A stretch of DNA of 63,233 bases from Heteroruminococcus sp964370005 (GCA_964370005.1 CAYJGR010000004.1:1-63233); one strand, 5' to 3'; counted from the first letter of the stretch, positions 1 to 6,981 are shown. A program made the numbers and translations. The notes: generated by a model not told the origin, from the sequence alone.

Positions 1-45
1 TATGCCCTGATGTCAAGTGAATAGATGTTATAAGCTTAAACCAAA

Positions 46-82
46 AACCACCCCCCGCAATTTTCATGATTGCAGGGGGTGG
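46..82 (-). terminator. Intrinsic terminator of the YbjQ-like gene
   Basis: A GC-rich inverted repeat with CCACCCCC and GGGGGGTGG arms and a central AT-rich loop lies about 25 nt past the stop codon. Read on the minus strand it is followed by a short T-run. This is the pattern of a Rho-independent terminator. Confidence 0.8.
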
Positions 83-106
83 GGTGATATTTGTTATGTT
101 AAAGTT

Positions 107-427
107 TTACTCCACCACAACAGCCGTGCCCGAGGCCGACACCATGAGCATACCGTTGTTGGCGCCCAACACCTCGTAATCCACATCGACGGCCAGTACA
201 GCATTTGCGCCACGCTCGGCGGCACGTTGGGACAGCTCACCCAGAGCAGTTTCACGGGCGTGGGTCAGCTCGTCCTCATAGCCCTCACTGCGTCCGCCGA
301 ATATATTTGTAAGGCTAGCGCCGATATCTCGAAACATATCAATGCCGGTTATGACCTCGCCGAACACAATGCCTTTGTACTCCCTGACCGCTTTGCCCTC
401 AATGGTATTTGTGGTTGTTACAATCAT
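107..427 (-). CDS. YbjQ/UPF0145 family protein
   Basis: This 106-residue protein matches the YbjQ (UPF0145, DUF74) family: an N-terminal MIVTTTNTIEGK stretch, then EVITGIDMFRDIGASL, and a C-terminal hydrophobic strand ending in GTAVVVE. Family members are small homo-oligomeric beta-rich proteins of unsettled function, sometimes described as heavy-metal-binding. The start at 427 is chosen because TGGGAGGATAACC directly precedes that ATG; the longer in-frame extension lacks a binding site. It is flanked by its own terminator and appears monocistronic. The family assignment is firm; the function is unknown. Confidence 0.85.
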   Translation of the reverse strand: MIVTTTNTIEGKAVREYKGIVFGEVITGIDMFRDIGASLTNIFGGRSEGYEDELTHARETALGELSQRAAERGANAVLAVDVDYEVLGANNGMLMVSASGTAVVVE

Positions 428-482
428 GGTTATCCTCCCATAGAAATATATAGTATAGTTTGAGCCGCTGCACAACTAAAAT

Positions 483-509
483 CCCCCCATAACCGCAGTT
501 GTGGGGGGG
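483..509 (-). terminator. Intrinsic terminator of the TM2 gene
   Basis: CCCCCC and GGGGGG arms enclose a short loop just after the TM2 gene stop codon; on the minus strand it is followed by ATTTTAGTTG. It insulates the TM2 gene from the YbjQ-like gene downstream. Confidence 0.75.
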
Positions 510-520
510 AGTACTGCATT

Positions 521-706
521 TTAAGGGCAGTAGGGATTGGGTTTGAGTAGCAAAAGCACCAAATCGACCACCACACCCACTATGAATAATCCACCGGTGC
601 ATATGTAGATTATCCCAAACAGCACCTTGCCCTCATAAAATTTATGTGCCCCCAATACGCCCAAAAACAGGCATAAAAAGAAGGCTGTCCATTTGCTTTT
701 TTGCAT
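521..706 (-). CDS. TM2 domain-containing small membrane protein
   Basis: A 61-residue protein with the TM2 signature: KSKWTAFFLCLFLGVLGAH, then a charged turn (KFYEGK), then a second hydrophobic helix rich in G and V. The motif between the helices (LGVLGAHKFY.GK) is the hallmark of Pfam TM2. It should be an inner-membrane hairpin; no biochemical role is established. The start at 706 is preferred because GTGAGGATTATT precedes it, whereas the longer reading has no ribosome binding site. It ends with its own terminator. Confidence 0.85.
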   Translation of the reverse strand: MQKSKWTAFFLCLFLGVLGAHKFYEGKVLFGIIYICTGGLFIVGVVVDLVLLLLKPNPYCP

Positions 707-822
707 AATAATCCTCACTTTCATTGTGGTTATGGTCGCAAACCTTATACCGATATTGTACAATAAAAATATAGGAATTACAACAGGGGGGCGTCTGGCT
801 TAGATATACAAGACATCTTGCC

Positions 823-1134
823 CTATATCTCCTCGGCACTATTCCTTTTGTTGTAAAGTATTCTTCGCACTTCCATCACGTCATCGTACACAACGTAAAA
901 TATGGTAAAGTTTTTAACAAATATACGGTAGTAAGGAAAGCGTCGTTCTTTGCTTGAATGGTATTTTTCAAATGACTGGGCTATAGGCAATCTGTCATAA
1001 ATTGCTTTTTCCACATCATCGATTAAATTTGTCGCCGCTGTGGGATTGTTTAGCTCGATGGCAATATAATCTATAATTTGCAATAAGTCTTGCTCAAAAA
1101 GCGATAGAATCAAAAGCCTATAATTCTTTTTCAT
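823..1134 (-). CDS. RelE/ParE-family toxin
   Basis: A 103-residue protein resembling the RelE/ParE superfamily: an N-terminal LFEQDLLQIIDYIAIEL helix, a central region ending in RRFPYYRIFVKNFTIFYVV, and a C-terminal strand-turn RRILYNKRN. The pattern (YRIFV..F.IFY.V.....V.VRRILY.KRN) is typical of ParE-like toxins, which poison gyrase, or of RelE-like mRNA interferases. Sequence alone does not decide which. Its start overlaps the upstream antitoxin gene by 17 nt, the usual antitoxin-first arrangement with translational coupling. Confidence 0.85.
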   Translation of the reverse strand: MKKNYRLLILSLFEQDLLQIIDYIAIELNNPTAATNLIDDVEKAIYDRLPIAQSFEKYHSSKERRFPYYRIFVKNFTIFYVVYDDVMEVRRILYNKRNSAEEI

Positions 1135-1387
1135 TCAAATGCTTCCTCGCCCTGTCAAAAACATCTCCGGCATTGTGTCTCACATCGCTTAAATCTGCGG
1201 CCATGTCGGCCTCATCCAATTTTAACTCAACATCGTCTATAAGATTGCTATATTGCTCAAGACTGAGTAGAACCATGCTGCCGTGACCGTTTTTTGTAAG
1301 ATATACGGGCTGGCCGCTTTTTAGCACGGTGTTTTCGATTTCAACAAATTTGTTTCGCAAATCAGATACAGGTCTGATATTTATCAT
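1118..1387 (-). CDS. Phd/YefM-family antitoxin
   Basis: An 89-residue protein with a Phd/YefM-like N-terminus (INIRPVSDLRNKFVEIEN) and the conserved PVYLTKNGHGSMVLLSLEQY segment, which forms the DNA-binding dimer in this family. The C-terminal acidic and helical part would wrap the toxin. The start at 1387 has an AAAGGAGTG site upstream; the longer reading does not. It precedes and overlaps the ParE-like toxin, forming a type II module that is probably autoregulated by the Phd domain. Confidence 0.87.
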   Translation of the reverse strand: MINIRPVSDLRNKFVEIENTVLKSGQPVYLTKNGHGSMVLLSLEQYSNLIDDVELKLDEADMAADLSDVRHNAGDVFDRARKHLNEKEL

Positions 1388-1486
1388 ACTAAACACTCCT
1401 TTGCAAATAGCATACACAACTATCATAATATTATCATAATTCTATCTAAAGTCAAGCGCAGGTGGAGGTTTCGATAAATAGTAAAA

Positions 1487-1514
1487 AACCCTTGCAGTTT
1501 ACACTACAAGGATT
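1487..1514 (-). terminator. Terminator of the tRNA-Met/tRNA-Glu transcript
   Basis: On the minus strand an inverted repeat (CCTTGTAG with CTGCAAGG) follows the tRNA-Glu 3' end within a few nucleotides and runs into TTTTTT. It is consistent with intrinsic termination of the two-tRNA unit. Confidence 0.75.
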
Positions 1515-1517
1515 TTT

Positions 1518-1592
1518 TGGTGACCCGTACGGGAATCGAACCCGTGTTACCGCCGTGAAAGGGCGGTGTCTTAACCGCTTGACCAACGGGCC
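1518..1592 (-). tRNA. tRNA-Glu (TTC)
   Basis: On the minus strand the gene folds as a standard cloverleaf with acceptor GGCCCGT, T arm GGTTCGATTCC and an encoded CCA end. The anticodon loop CTTTCAC sits on a CCGCC/GGCGG stem, giving anticodon TTC. It lies 35 nt downstream of tRNA-Met and shares its promoter and terminator. Confidence 0.97.
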
Positions 1593-1627
1593 GTACATAA
1601 GGGCAGGAACTTCTTCCATACCCTTAT

Positions 1628-1704
1628 TGGTAGCGGTAGTCGGATTTGAACCAACGACAAACCGGGTATGAACCGGTTGCTCTAGCCACCTGAGCTATAC
1701 CGCC
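1628..1704 (-). tRNA. tRNA-Met (CAT), elongator type
   Basis: A 77-nt cloverleaf on the minus strand with acceptor GGCGGTA, D arm AGCTCAGGTGGCTAGAGC, anticodon loop TTCATAC (anticodon CAT) and encoded CCA. The fully paired first acceptor base pair and overall similarity to Firmicute elongator tRNA-Met argue against initiator tRNA. A tRNA-Ile carrying lysidine-modified CAT is less likely but not excluded. Confidence 0.93.
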
Positions 1705-1738
1705 ATATAACGCCGATGTCACATCAGCGACGGCAATC

Positions 1739-1768
1739 ATTGTAACCCACCACAGGGGTGTTTGTCAA
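1739..1768 (-). promoter_or_regulatory. Sigma-A promoter of the tRNA-Met/Glu unit
   Basis: On the minus strand a perfect TTGACA -35 box (1763-1768) and a TACAAT -10 box (1739-1744) are separated by 18 nt, about 35 nt upstream of tRNA-Met. Confidence 0.85.
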
Positions 1769-1856
1769 TACGTTTTCTCACAAAATGTAAAAAAATACCC
1801 ATATTTTCATCAAAATGCCCCTTTGCAGCCTCAAAAACTACCCTTATCAGCATGTT

Positions 1857-2747
1857 TTATCGCCCATAAGTGCTACGCAAAAGCTCTGCACTTTGTTCAT
1901 CCAACAAGAAAACATTCTCGGGGGTTTGGTACATACCGCTTATACTTAGAGCGCCGGCGGGGCGCACCGAAAGCTCAGCCAAAAAGCGGGCGGCCTCCCG
2001 ACGACTTTCAAAGTCGAGCTGTGTAAAATCGGTTTCGCAGGCATTTACCGCCGCCAGAAAGACTTCCTCGGCCTCGGGACCCTGCATGAGGGGTAGATGG
2101 GTGTTTATCACGGTGGATATAATCTGTGCCGTCAAATTACAGCGTTGGGGTTCGCCGTTGGGAAAGGCCGCCAAAAACACATCAAGCATCTTACTGCCAT
2201 CAAGTTGTTGCAAACCCATGCCGAGGGAAAGTTGTCCCATGGTATCGGATAGGTCGTAAGGTATCTCAAAATCCACACTCCCCACTCTGTTCACAAGGTC
2301 GACAAATTCCCCCGACTGTATGACGGCGTAGCGATCCATACTCACCTCCAACACACTGCTCAGCGCCGAGCTGACCATCTCGCCTCCACCGGCGCGATAG
2401 ATACCACTGAGGGTGTCACTGCGGTGCTCCCCCTCAAGGTAGGTGTCCTTGGGGAGTACGGCCACAGTGATGTTGCCGGTGTCGGGGAAAAAGCCCATCA
2501 GTGCAAATGTGAGGGTGCCGGTCACACCGTCTTCACCAATCACAAGCAACGTGAGCCTATCTTCACTTTTGGGGAGGTAGGCACCGTCGCCAAAGGAGGG
2601 CTGTGTCTCGGGCGGTGGGGTGTTTTGAGGCAGAGCACCAAAGGCCACCACTAAAAACATAAGCCCTACAATAAGAAATGTCACGGCAAATGATAGCGCA
2701 AACAAGCGCCATCTGCGACTGCGGCGCAACTTTTTTTCTTGATCCAT
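1857..2747 (-). CDS. LytR-CpsA-Psr (LCP) family protein
   Basis: A 296-residue protein with a basic cytoplasmic N-terminus (KKLRRSRRWR), one membrane helix at about residues 14-38 and an extracellular LCP-like domain. Recognisable LCP features are LTLLVIGEDG, the strand ITVAVLPKDTYLEGEHRSDTL (with the Arg/Asp positions that contact polyprenyl phosphate in the family) and VDLVNRVGSVDFEIP. LCP enzymes transfer wall polymers such as teichoic acids or capsule from undecaprenyl phosphate to peptidoglycan. The domain is shorter and more divergent than LytR/TagU, so activity is inferred. The start has an ATAGGAGGGCGT site. It stands alone, 89 nt upstream of the tRNA-Met promoter. Confidence 0.8.
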   Translation of the reverse strand: MDQEKKLRRSRRWRLFALSFAVTFLIVGLMFLVVAFGALPQNTPPPETQPSFGDGAYLPKSEDRLTLLVIGEDGVTGTLTFALMGFFPDTGNITVAVLPKDTYLEGEHRSDTLSGIYRAGGGEMVSSALSSVLEVSMDRYAVIQSGEFVDLVNRVGSVDFEIPYDLSDTMGQLSLGMGLQQLDGSKMLDVFLAAFPNGEPQRCNLTAQIISTVINTHLPLMQGPEAEEVFLAAVNACETDFTQLDFESRREAARFLAELSVRPAGALSISGMYQTPENVFLLDEQSAELLRSTYGR

Positions 2748-2834
2748 ACGCCCTCCTATAGGTACAAATTTGCAAAATCATGCACTCACACAATATTAGT
2801 TTGGCTAAAAATTGTGGGGATAAGCACAACATAT

Positions 2835-2870
2835 CAAAAAATCCCCCACCTACAAAGAATAGGTGGGGGG
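2835..2870 (-). terminator. Intrinsic terminator of the uracil/xanthine permease
   Basis: Ten paired bases (TAGGTGGGGG/CCCCCACCTA) enclose a 7-nt loop just after the permease stop codon; the minus-strand read-out continues into TTTTTTG. Confidence 0.85.
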
Positions 2871-2886
2871 ATGTTTTGGGGATGGT

Positions 2887-4230
2887 TTACATCTGCATAT
2901 TGGCAGAGGTATCGCTTACAATATCCTTGCCGAACTCATAATCGTTGCCGGGCAGTACAGCATTGAGGAATATGCCCAAGATGGCGGCGATGGCAAGGCC
3001 GGAAAGGCTGACCGTAAAGCTCTCACTCGAGTAGATGGTAAGCCCGCCTGTGCTGCTGAAGCCCAAGGCGCTGACCAGTATCACAGCGGCGATGATGAGA
3101 TTGCGGGTCTTGGTGAAGTCAACATGATTTTCAACCACATTGCGCACACCCACGGCCGATATCATACCGTACAAAATCAGCGAGATACCACCGATGATTG
3201 CGGTGGGGATGGTATTTATCAGGGCATCGAACTTGGGGATGAAGGAAAGAATAACTGCCACAACGGCGGCGATGCGCACGACACGGGGGTCATAAACCTT
3301 TGTCAGGGCGAGCACGCCGGTGTTCTCACCGTAGGTGGTGTTGGCGGGACCACCGAGGAAACCCGAAAGACTGGTAGCGATACCGTCTCCCAAAAGGGTA
3401 CGGGCAAGGCCGGGTTTTTGAATGAAGTTTTTACCGGTGGTGGCGCTGATGGCGGCCATGTCGCCGATATGCTCCACCATGGCGGCCAGTGCGATGGGGG
3501 TTATGGTGAGTATAGCGCCCAAATCGAACTTGGCAAAAGCCGAGGGGTCAAGGGGAATGCCCACAGCCGGGGCGGAGATAGCCTGTGTGAAATCGACTGC
3601 TCCCAAAGCAAGCGCCAACAAATAAGAACCGACGACGCCGAGCAGTATAGGTAGTATTTTGATCATACCTTTGCCGAATATGTTACAAACAATGACAATG
3701 GTGAGCGCCACCACAGCCAGCAGCCAGTTTGTGGAGGCATTAGAGATGGCCGAGGGGGCGAGTATAAGCCCGATAGAGATGATGATGGGACCTGTGACGA
3801 TGGGGGGGAAGAAGCGCATAACCTTGCTGGCACCGAACAGCTTGATGAAGAGTGCCACCAGCACATAGACAAGGCCGGCTACAACCACGCCTCCGCAGGC
3901 ATAGGGTAGCATTTCGGTGTTGGGGATGGTGAGATTGCCGTCGGCATCGGCAAGTTTTGGGGCAACAAGTGCAAAGCCACCCAAGAAAGCGAATGACGAG
4001 CCCAAGAACGCGGGGACTTTACCCTTTGAGAGCAGGTGGAACAGCAGGGTGCCCACGCCGGCCATAAGCAGGGTGGTGGCCACGCTAAGGCCTGTGATTA
4101 TTGGCACAAGCACGGTAGCGCCAAACATGGCGAACACGTGCTGAAAGCCTAAAATAAGCATTTTGGGGATACCCAACGAGCGGGCATCATGGATACCGGT
4201 TTCTCCGATGATTGTTTTTTGATTTTCCAT
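2887..4230 (-). CDS. uraA: Uracil/xanthine permease, NCS2 family
   Basis: A 447-residue polytopic membrane protein of the nucleobase:cation symporter-2 family. It starts with the LGIPKMLILGFQHVFAMFGATVLVP signature helix region (first part), contains AALMVEHIGD-like IALAAMVEHIGDMAAIS with the conserved Glu that binds the base in UraA/UapA, and GGPANTTYGENTG, the family QH/NTTYGEN loop. Length and motif spacing match UraA/PyrP. It imports uracil or a related base by proton symport for pyrimidine salvage; xanthine specificity is not excluded. The gene has its own sigma-A-like promoter, a roughly 200-nt leader with a terminator-like hairpin and small ORF, and a terminator, so it is monocistronic and probably attenuated. 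Confidence 0.93.
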   Translation of the reverse strand: MENQKTIIGETGIHDARSLGIPKMLILGFQHVFAMFGATVLVPIITGLSVATTLLMAGVGTLLFHLLSKGKVPAFLGSSFAFLGGFALVAPKLADADGNLTIPNTEMLPYACGGVVVAGLVYVLVALFIKLFGASKVMRFFPPIVTGPIIISIGLILAPSAISNASTNWLLAVVALTIVIVCNIFGKGMIKILPILLGVVGSYLLALALGAVDFTQAISAPAVGIPLDPSAFAKFDLGAILTITPIALAAMVEHIGDMAAISATTGKNFIQKPGLARTLLGDGIATSLSGFLGGPANTTYGENTGVLALTKVYDPRVVRIAAVVAVILSFIPKFDALINTIPTAIIGGISLILYGMISAVGVRNVVENHVDFTKTRNLIIAAVILVSALGFSSTGGLTIYSSESFTVSLSGLAIAAILGIFLNAVLPGNDYEFGKDIVSDTSANMQM

Positions 4231-4245
4231 AGAATTTTTGCCTCC

Positions 4246-4407
4246 TCAGATTTTTGCTTTTTGTATGATAATGAGCATAAAAAAACACCCAAACAATTTC
4301 AAAAGAGAAAAAGGGGTGCAACAGAACCTAAAATAGGGGGCGGAACAGCTTACATAGGAGGGGGATGTTGGAATATTTTCGGCGGCGCATCTTTTCATAA
4401 TCGACAT
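4246..4407 (-). CDS. Possible 53-codon leader ORF upstream of the uracil permease
   Basis: On the minus strand an ATG at 4407 follows a GTGGGAGGGATAGCC ribosome binding site and opens a 53-codon frame (MSIMKRCAAENIPTSP...) that ends 16 nt before the permease start. It resembles no family I know. Its last third runs through the terminator-like hairpin and its T-tract, so translation would disrupt that hairpin. This could be a leader peptide, or chance. Its Shine-Dalgarno region can also pair with the CCCCCTCC tract at about 4351-4358. Confidence 0.35.
   Translation of the reverse strand: MSIMKRCAAENIPTSPSYVSCSAPYFRFCCTPFSLLKLFGCFFMLIIIQKAKI
4279..4318 (-). terminator. Terminator-like attenuator in the permease leader
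   Basis: On the minus strand CACCC and GGGTG arms, with a short inner TTTC/GAAA pairing, are followed by seven T residues. This lies between the permease promoter and its start codon, so it is expected to terminate leader transcripts rather than a gene. No PyrR-type binding loop was recognised nearby. Confidence 0.55.
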
Positions 4408-4435
4408 GGCTATCCCTCCCACACAAATTTTAATA

Positions 4436-4464
4436 ATGATATCATACCGAGGGGAAAAGTGCAA
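4436..4464 (-). promoter_or_regulatory. Sigma-A promoter of the permease
   Basis: On the minus strand TTGCAC (4459-4464) and TATCAT (4436-4441) are 17 nt apart, placing a start site about 200 nt upstream of the permease ATG. Confidence 0.6.
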
Positions 4465-4632
4465 TAGAGTGGGAAGGAATTTTGAAAAATTTGTAAAAAA
4501 ATGGTGAATTTCTGCGTATTGCACAAAATGGGGGCGCGATTATATTAATGAGGATAAATAAATCTAAAATATTAACAATGGCGTCTAAATCGTTTATTTT
4601 TAGACTAAATTGTAAAAAATAGGCACAAAAGG

Positions 4633-4661
4633 TTGCGCCCGTCACACAGGTGTATTATAAT
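4633..4661 (+). promoter_or_regulatory. Sigma-A promoter of the two-helix membrane protein gene
   Basis: TTGCGC (4633-4638) and a perfect TATAAT (4656-4661) are separated by 17 nt, 31 nt upstream of the chosen start codon. Confidence 0.75.
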
Positions 4662-4692
4662 AATGAAAACGGTAGGATGGTGGAGGTCTCTG

Positions 4693-5208
4693 ATGCACAC
4701 ATTTATATATGACCCTAAGTTATATTTTTATCGCAACACCTTGACAGGTTATGCACTGATTGCGATAGCCCTGTACAGCATTTTTGAAATTGTCACAAAT
4801 TTTGGTCTGAGCATATGGCTTGTGATACTGCTTGTGTCGGCTTATGGTGCTATAAATCAGTTTGTGACGGTGGCTAACCCTCGTGAGGCCGGTGTGAGTG
4901 GTGATACAATATATTTCACTGATGGACGTATAAAGCACACATATGAGATATCCCAGCTTAAATCTTTTCAGATAAAAGAGATAGGTATAAACGGTTCTAT
5001 ATTTATTCGTATAGCAGATACCAAGGGGATGAGGGCACGTTATTGGCTTGCATATCGCTACTTTAACGACAGCGACAAATTGTTGGCCGAGATGTATTAT
5101 ATTGAACGTAAGCTCAACCCCGACCACATAAAGTTCCGTGGACGAGATGAATGGGGTAAAGAAAGACCCGATTATACAAAGCAACTCGACACCGAAAGCA
5201 CCATCTAA
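4693..5208 (+). CDS. Membrane protein of unknown function with two helices
   Basis: A 171-residue protein not assigned to a family. It shows a short soluble N-terminus, two hydrophobic helices (about residues 18-38 and 42-62, YALIAIALYSIFEI and SIWLVILLVSAYGAI), then a cytosolic segment of alternating strands (DTIYFTDGRIKHTYEISQLK, SIFIRIADTKGM) resembling bacterial PH-like or YcxB-type folds; that comparison is only an impression. The start at 4693 is chosen for its TGGAGGTCTCTG site; two upstream in-frame ATGs lie in or before the promoter. It is followed by the PTS IIA gene 50 nt downstream, possibly co-transcribed. Confidence 0.7.
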   Translation: MHTFIYDPKLYFYRNTLTGYALIAIALYSIFEIVTNFGLSIWLVILLVSAYGAINQFVTVANPREAGVSGDTIYFTDGRIKHTYEISQLKSFQIKEIGINGSIFIRIADTKGMRARYWLAYRYFNDSDKLLAEMYYIERKLNPDHIKFRGRDEWGKERPDYTKQLDTESTI

Positions 5209-5258
5209 TTTGCGGTTCTAAAAGTGACAATATATAGATTATGAGGAGAGAAAAAACA

Positions 5259-5723
5259 ATGAGTGAGCGTATCAATTTTTCAAATCTTATCCGTGAGGAT
5301 ATGATCCTGTTGGGGGTTGAGGGCAATACCCGTGACGAGGTGCTGGAGAACATCGCCAAGGTGTTTGTCGAGAAGGGCATTGCAAAGGATACATTCTATG
5401 AAGGTCTTTTGGGTCGTGAGAATGAGTTCCCCACCGGCCTGCCCATGGGCGAGTACAACATCGCCGTACCTCACACCTACCCCGAGCACTACAACGACGT
5501 AGGCGTGGCCATCTGTGTGCCCAAGAACCCCACAAAGTTCTTTAACATGGGGGACAAAGAGGATGAGCTGACCGTACAGGTTATCGTTTGTTTGGCGCTT
5601 AAAAAGATGGACGACAGCATCAAGATGCTTCCCTCGCTGATGGAGTTCTTTGTAGAGCAGGAAAATATCAAGGCTGTTATGAATGCCAAAACCCCCGCCG
5701 AGGTAATGGCATTGTTTGCCTAA
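5259..5723 (+). CDS. PTS sugar transporter subunit IIA (fructose/mannitol/galactitol type)
   Basis: A 154-residue single-domain EIIA protein. The N-terminal helix carries the domain pattern IREDMILLGVEGNTRDEVLENIAKVF, and the active-site loop is NIAVPHTYPEHYN, with the first His the likely phosphoacceptor from HPr. Length and motifs fit the PTS EIIA type-2 family, closest in feel to GatA-like stand-alone subunits. No IIB or IIC gene adjoins it, so it must serve a transporter encoded elsewhere or act as a regulator. The start at 5259 follows GAGGAGAGAAAAAAC. An efficient terminator follows. Confidence 0.9.
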   Translation: MSERINFSNLIREDMILLGVEGNTRDEVLENIAKVFVEKGIAKDTFYEGLLGRENEFPTGLPMGEYNIAVPHTYPEHYNDVGVAICVPKNPTKFFNMGDKEDELTVQVIVCLALKKMDDSIKMLPSLMEFFVEQENIKAVMNAKTPAEVMALFA

Positions 5724-5742
5724 ATTGCAACTTGAAATAAGA

Positions 5743-5774
5743 ACACCTGCCATAGATTTTTGGCGGGTGTTTTT
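5743..5774 (+). terminator. Intrinsic terminator after the PTS IIA gene
   Basis: Ten base pairs (ACACCTGCCA with TGGCGGGTGT, one G-T pair) and an 8-nt loop are followed by TTTT, 20 nt past the stop codon. Confidence 0.9.
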
Positions 5775-5824
5775 GTCGCAAATATTCTTGATAAAATAAC
5801 TCTATTTAAGAGGGGTGGTAAGCG

Positions 5825-5884
5825 ATGCAGTACAAAATAGGGCATATAATAAACTCAAACAAAGGTGAAAGCTTTATGACATAG
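5825..5884 (+). CDS. Possible 19-codon ORF upstream of the thioredoxin-like gene
   Basis: ATG at 5825 is preceded by AGAGGGGTGGTAAGCG and encodes MQYKIGHIINSNKGESFMT before a TAG that abuts the GGAGG of the next gene. Such spacing would allow translational coupling. It could equally be chance; there is no homology I recognise. Confidence 0.25.
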   Translation: MQYKIGHIINSNKGESFMT

Positions 5885-5896
5885 GGAGGTTATAGC

Positions 5897-6457
5897 ATGA
5901 AAACCAATGTATTTATCGGAATTATGATCGCCGTGGTGGCGGTGCTGATGGTGGCGGGTACATTTTATGGCGGGGTGGTAGGCACAGCCTCACAGGGGGA
6001 GCAGTCACAGCAAAATGAGACATCCGACACCGCACAGCCCGAGATTGCCCCCGACTTTACGGTTTATAACAGCGCAGGGGAGCAGGTGAAGCTGTCCGAC
6101 CACATAGGGAGGCCCGTAGTGCTCAATTTTTGGGCGAGTTGGTGTCCGCCCTGTCGTGAGGAGATGCCCTATTTTGAAACAGCCCACGCCGATATGGGTG
6201 GGGAAGTTGAATTTATGATGGTCAACATGACCGATGGTGGTCGTGAGACGGTAGAGGTGGCCACAAACTTCATCACTGAGGGTGGCTACACCTTCCCCAT
6301 ACTGTTCGACAGCGACACCGAGGCTGCGCAGGCCTACACCGTGCTGGGCGTGCCCATGACTATGTTCATAAACGCCGAGGGCGAGCTGGTCCACACAGTT
6401 CGTGGGGCGGTGACCGAGGAGACATTGCTTGAGGGGATTGAGATAGCCAAGCAGTGA
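5897..6457 (+). CDS. TlpA/ResA-like membrane-anchored thioredoxin
   Basis: A 186-residue protein with an N-terminal uncleaved signal anchor (about residues 4-28), a Gln/Ser/Thr-rich linker and a thioredoxin fold of the TlpA/ResA type. The redox motif is NFWASWCPPCREEMP and the cis-proline loop is LGVPMTMFINAEGEL. Such proteins reduce disulfides outside the membrane, for instance in cytochrome c maturation or sporulation. No CcdA partner gene is adjacent, so the substrate is unknown. The start has GGGAGGTTATAGC. Confidence 0.9.
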   Translation: MKTNVFIGIMIAVVAVLMVAGTFYGGVVGTASQGEQSQQNETSDTAQPEIAPDFTVYNSAGEQVKLSDHIGRPVVLNFWASWCPPCREEMPYFETAHADMGGEVEFMMVNMTDGGRETVEVATNFITEGGYTFPILFDSDTEAAQAYTVLGVPMTMFINAEGELVHTVRGAVTEETLLEGIEIAKQ

Positions 6458-6493
6458 CAAACAGTCGCAAACACAAAGTGGCACCAAAATGAA

Positions 6494-6530
6494 AACCGGC
6501 AACCACACAATATAGCGTGGTTGCCGGTTC
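6494..6530 (+). repeat. 37-nt hairpin repeat, copy 1
   Basis: A near-perfect inverted repeat beginning AACCGGCAACCACAC and ending GTGGTTGCCGGTTC, identical to the copy at 6737-6773. It lies 36 nt after the thioredoxin gene stop but has no T-run here. Confidence 0.9.
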
Positions 6531-6736
6531 AGCTTGTCAAAAAAGTCCCCAGGACTTTTTTGACAAGCTGAAAGCATCGCTGACACGATGCCATTTTGTG
6601 CCCAAGTGCACACAAAATATGCCTCTGCGGAGGCGAGTTATCCGCTTACGCTCTATGCGAAAGAGAACCCTGACGGTTCCCTTTCACACTATCCTTCCCT
6701 CCGAGTTGGGGAGGCTTTCGGCTTTTTGATAGTCCG
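6531..6736. repeat. Cluster of inverted repeats between duplicated hairpins
   Basis: This 206-nt non-coding stretch consists largely of consecutive short palindromes: a perfect 18-bp inverted repeat (AGCTTGTCAAAAAAGTCC and its complement) at 6531-6569; GCATCG/CGATGC near 6574-6591; ATTTTGTG/CACAAAAT near 6593-6618; GCCTC/GAGGC near 6621-6634; GAACC/GGTTC near 6666-6680; and CCTCC/GGAGG near 6697-6713. No credible gene is present. It looks like an inserted miniature repetitive element whose insertion duplicated, or recombined with, the terminator hairpin. Confidence 0.6.
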
Positions 6737-6777
6737 AACCGGCAACCACACAATATAGCGTGGTTGCCGGTTCTCTT
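6737..6777 (+). terminator. 37-nt hairpin repeat, copy 2, with T-tract
   Basis: Identical in sequence to the hairpin at 6494-6530 but followed by TCTTTTT, so this copy has the form of a working terminator for the plus strand. It also lies just past the end of the minus-strand flagellar operon, where it lacks a T-tract. Confidence 0.75.
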
Positions 6778-6782
6778 TTTGC

Positions 6783-6974
6783 TCATGCGTAAACGTCGAT
6801 ATACTGTCCCAGTGGGGGAGCAGATTGACGTTGTTGCTGCTGTGGCAGCATATCCAACATCTCGGTAGCGATGGATTCTGACGCTTCCATGGCCTTATCA
6901 GCGACAGCCAATGACACTTGGTACTGCAAAGATGCAGCAGAATTACCCATGGATAGGGCAGCAGTCGAACTCAT
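6783..6974 (-). CDS. YjfB-family putative motility protein
   Basis: A 63-residue protein with the YjfB pattern: SSTAALSMGNSAASLQYQVSLAVADKAMEASESIATEMLDMLPQ (in part), a helical stretch ending in a Gln-rich linker and PPLGQYIDVYA tail, where L/M-P plus LG..ID is the family ending. B. subtilis YjfB is controlled by the motility sigma factor; its function is unknown. It closes the flgM-to-csrA operon, 8 nt after csrA, and has GAAAGGAG upstream of its ATG at 6974. Confidence 0.8.
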   Translation of the reverse strand: MSSTAALSMGNSAASLQYQVSLAVADKAMEASESIATEMLDMLPQQQQRQSAPPLGQYIDVYA

Positions 6975-6981
6975 AAAATCA

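Noticed and set aside
2863..3654. 263-codon plus-strand open frame antisense to the permease
   Set aside because: It lies fully inside uraA on the other strand, has no ribosome binding site and gives a compositionally odd protein; a shadow of the real gene.
4246..4430. PyrR-binding or purine riboswitch leader for uraA
   Set aside because: Neither a PyrR-type conserved loop nor the purine aptamer core was recognised in the leader.
6494..6773. Two identical 37-nt repeats considered as a CRISPR remnant
   Set aside because: Only two copies, the repeats are long perfect hairpins, the gap is a 206-nt palindrome cluster rather than a spacer, and no cas genes occur.
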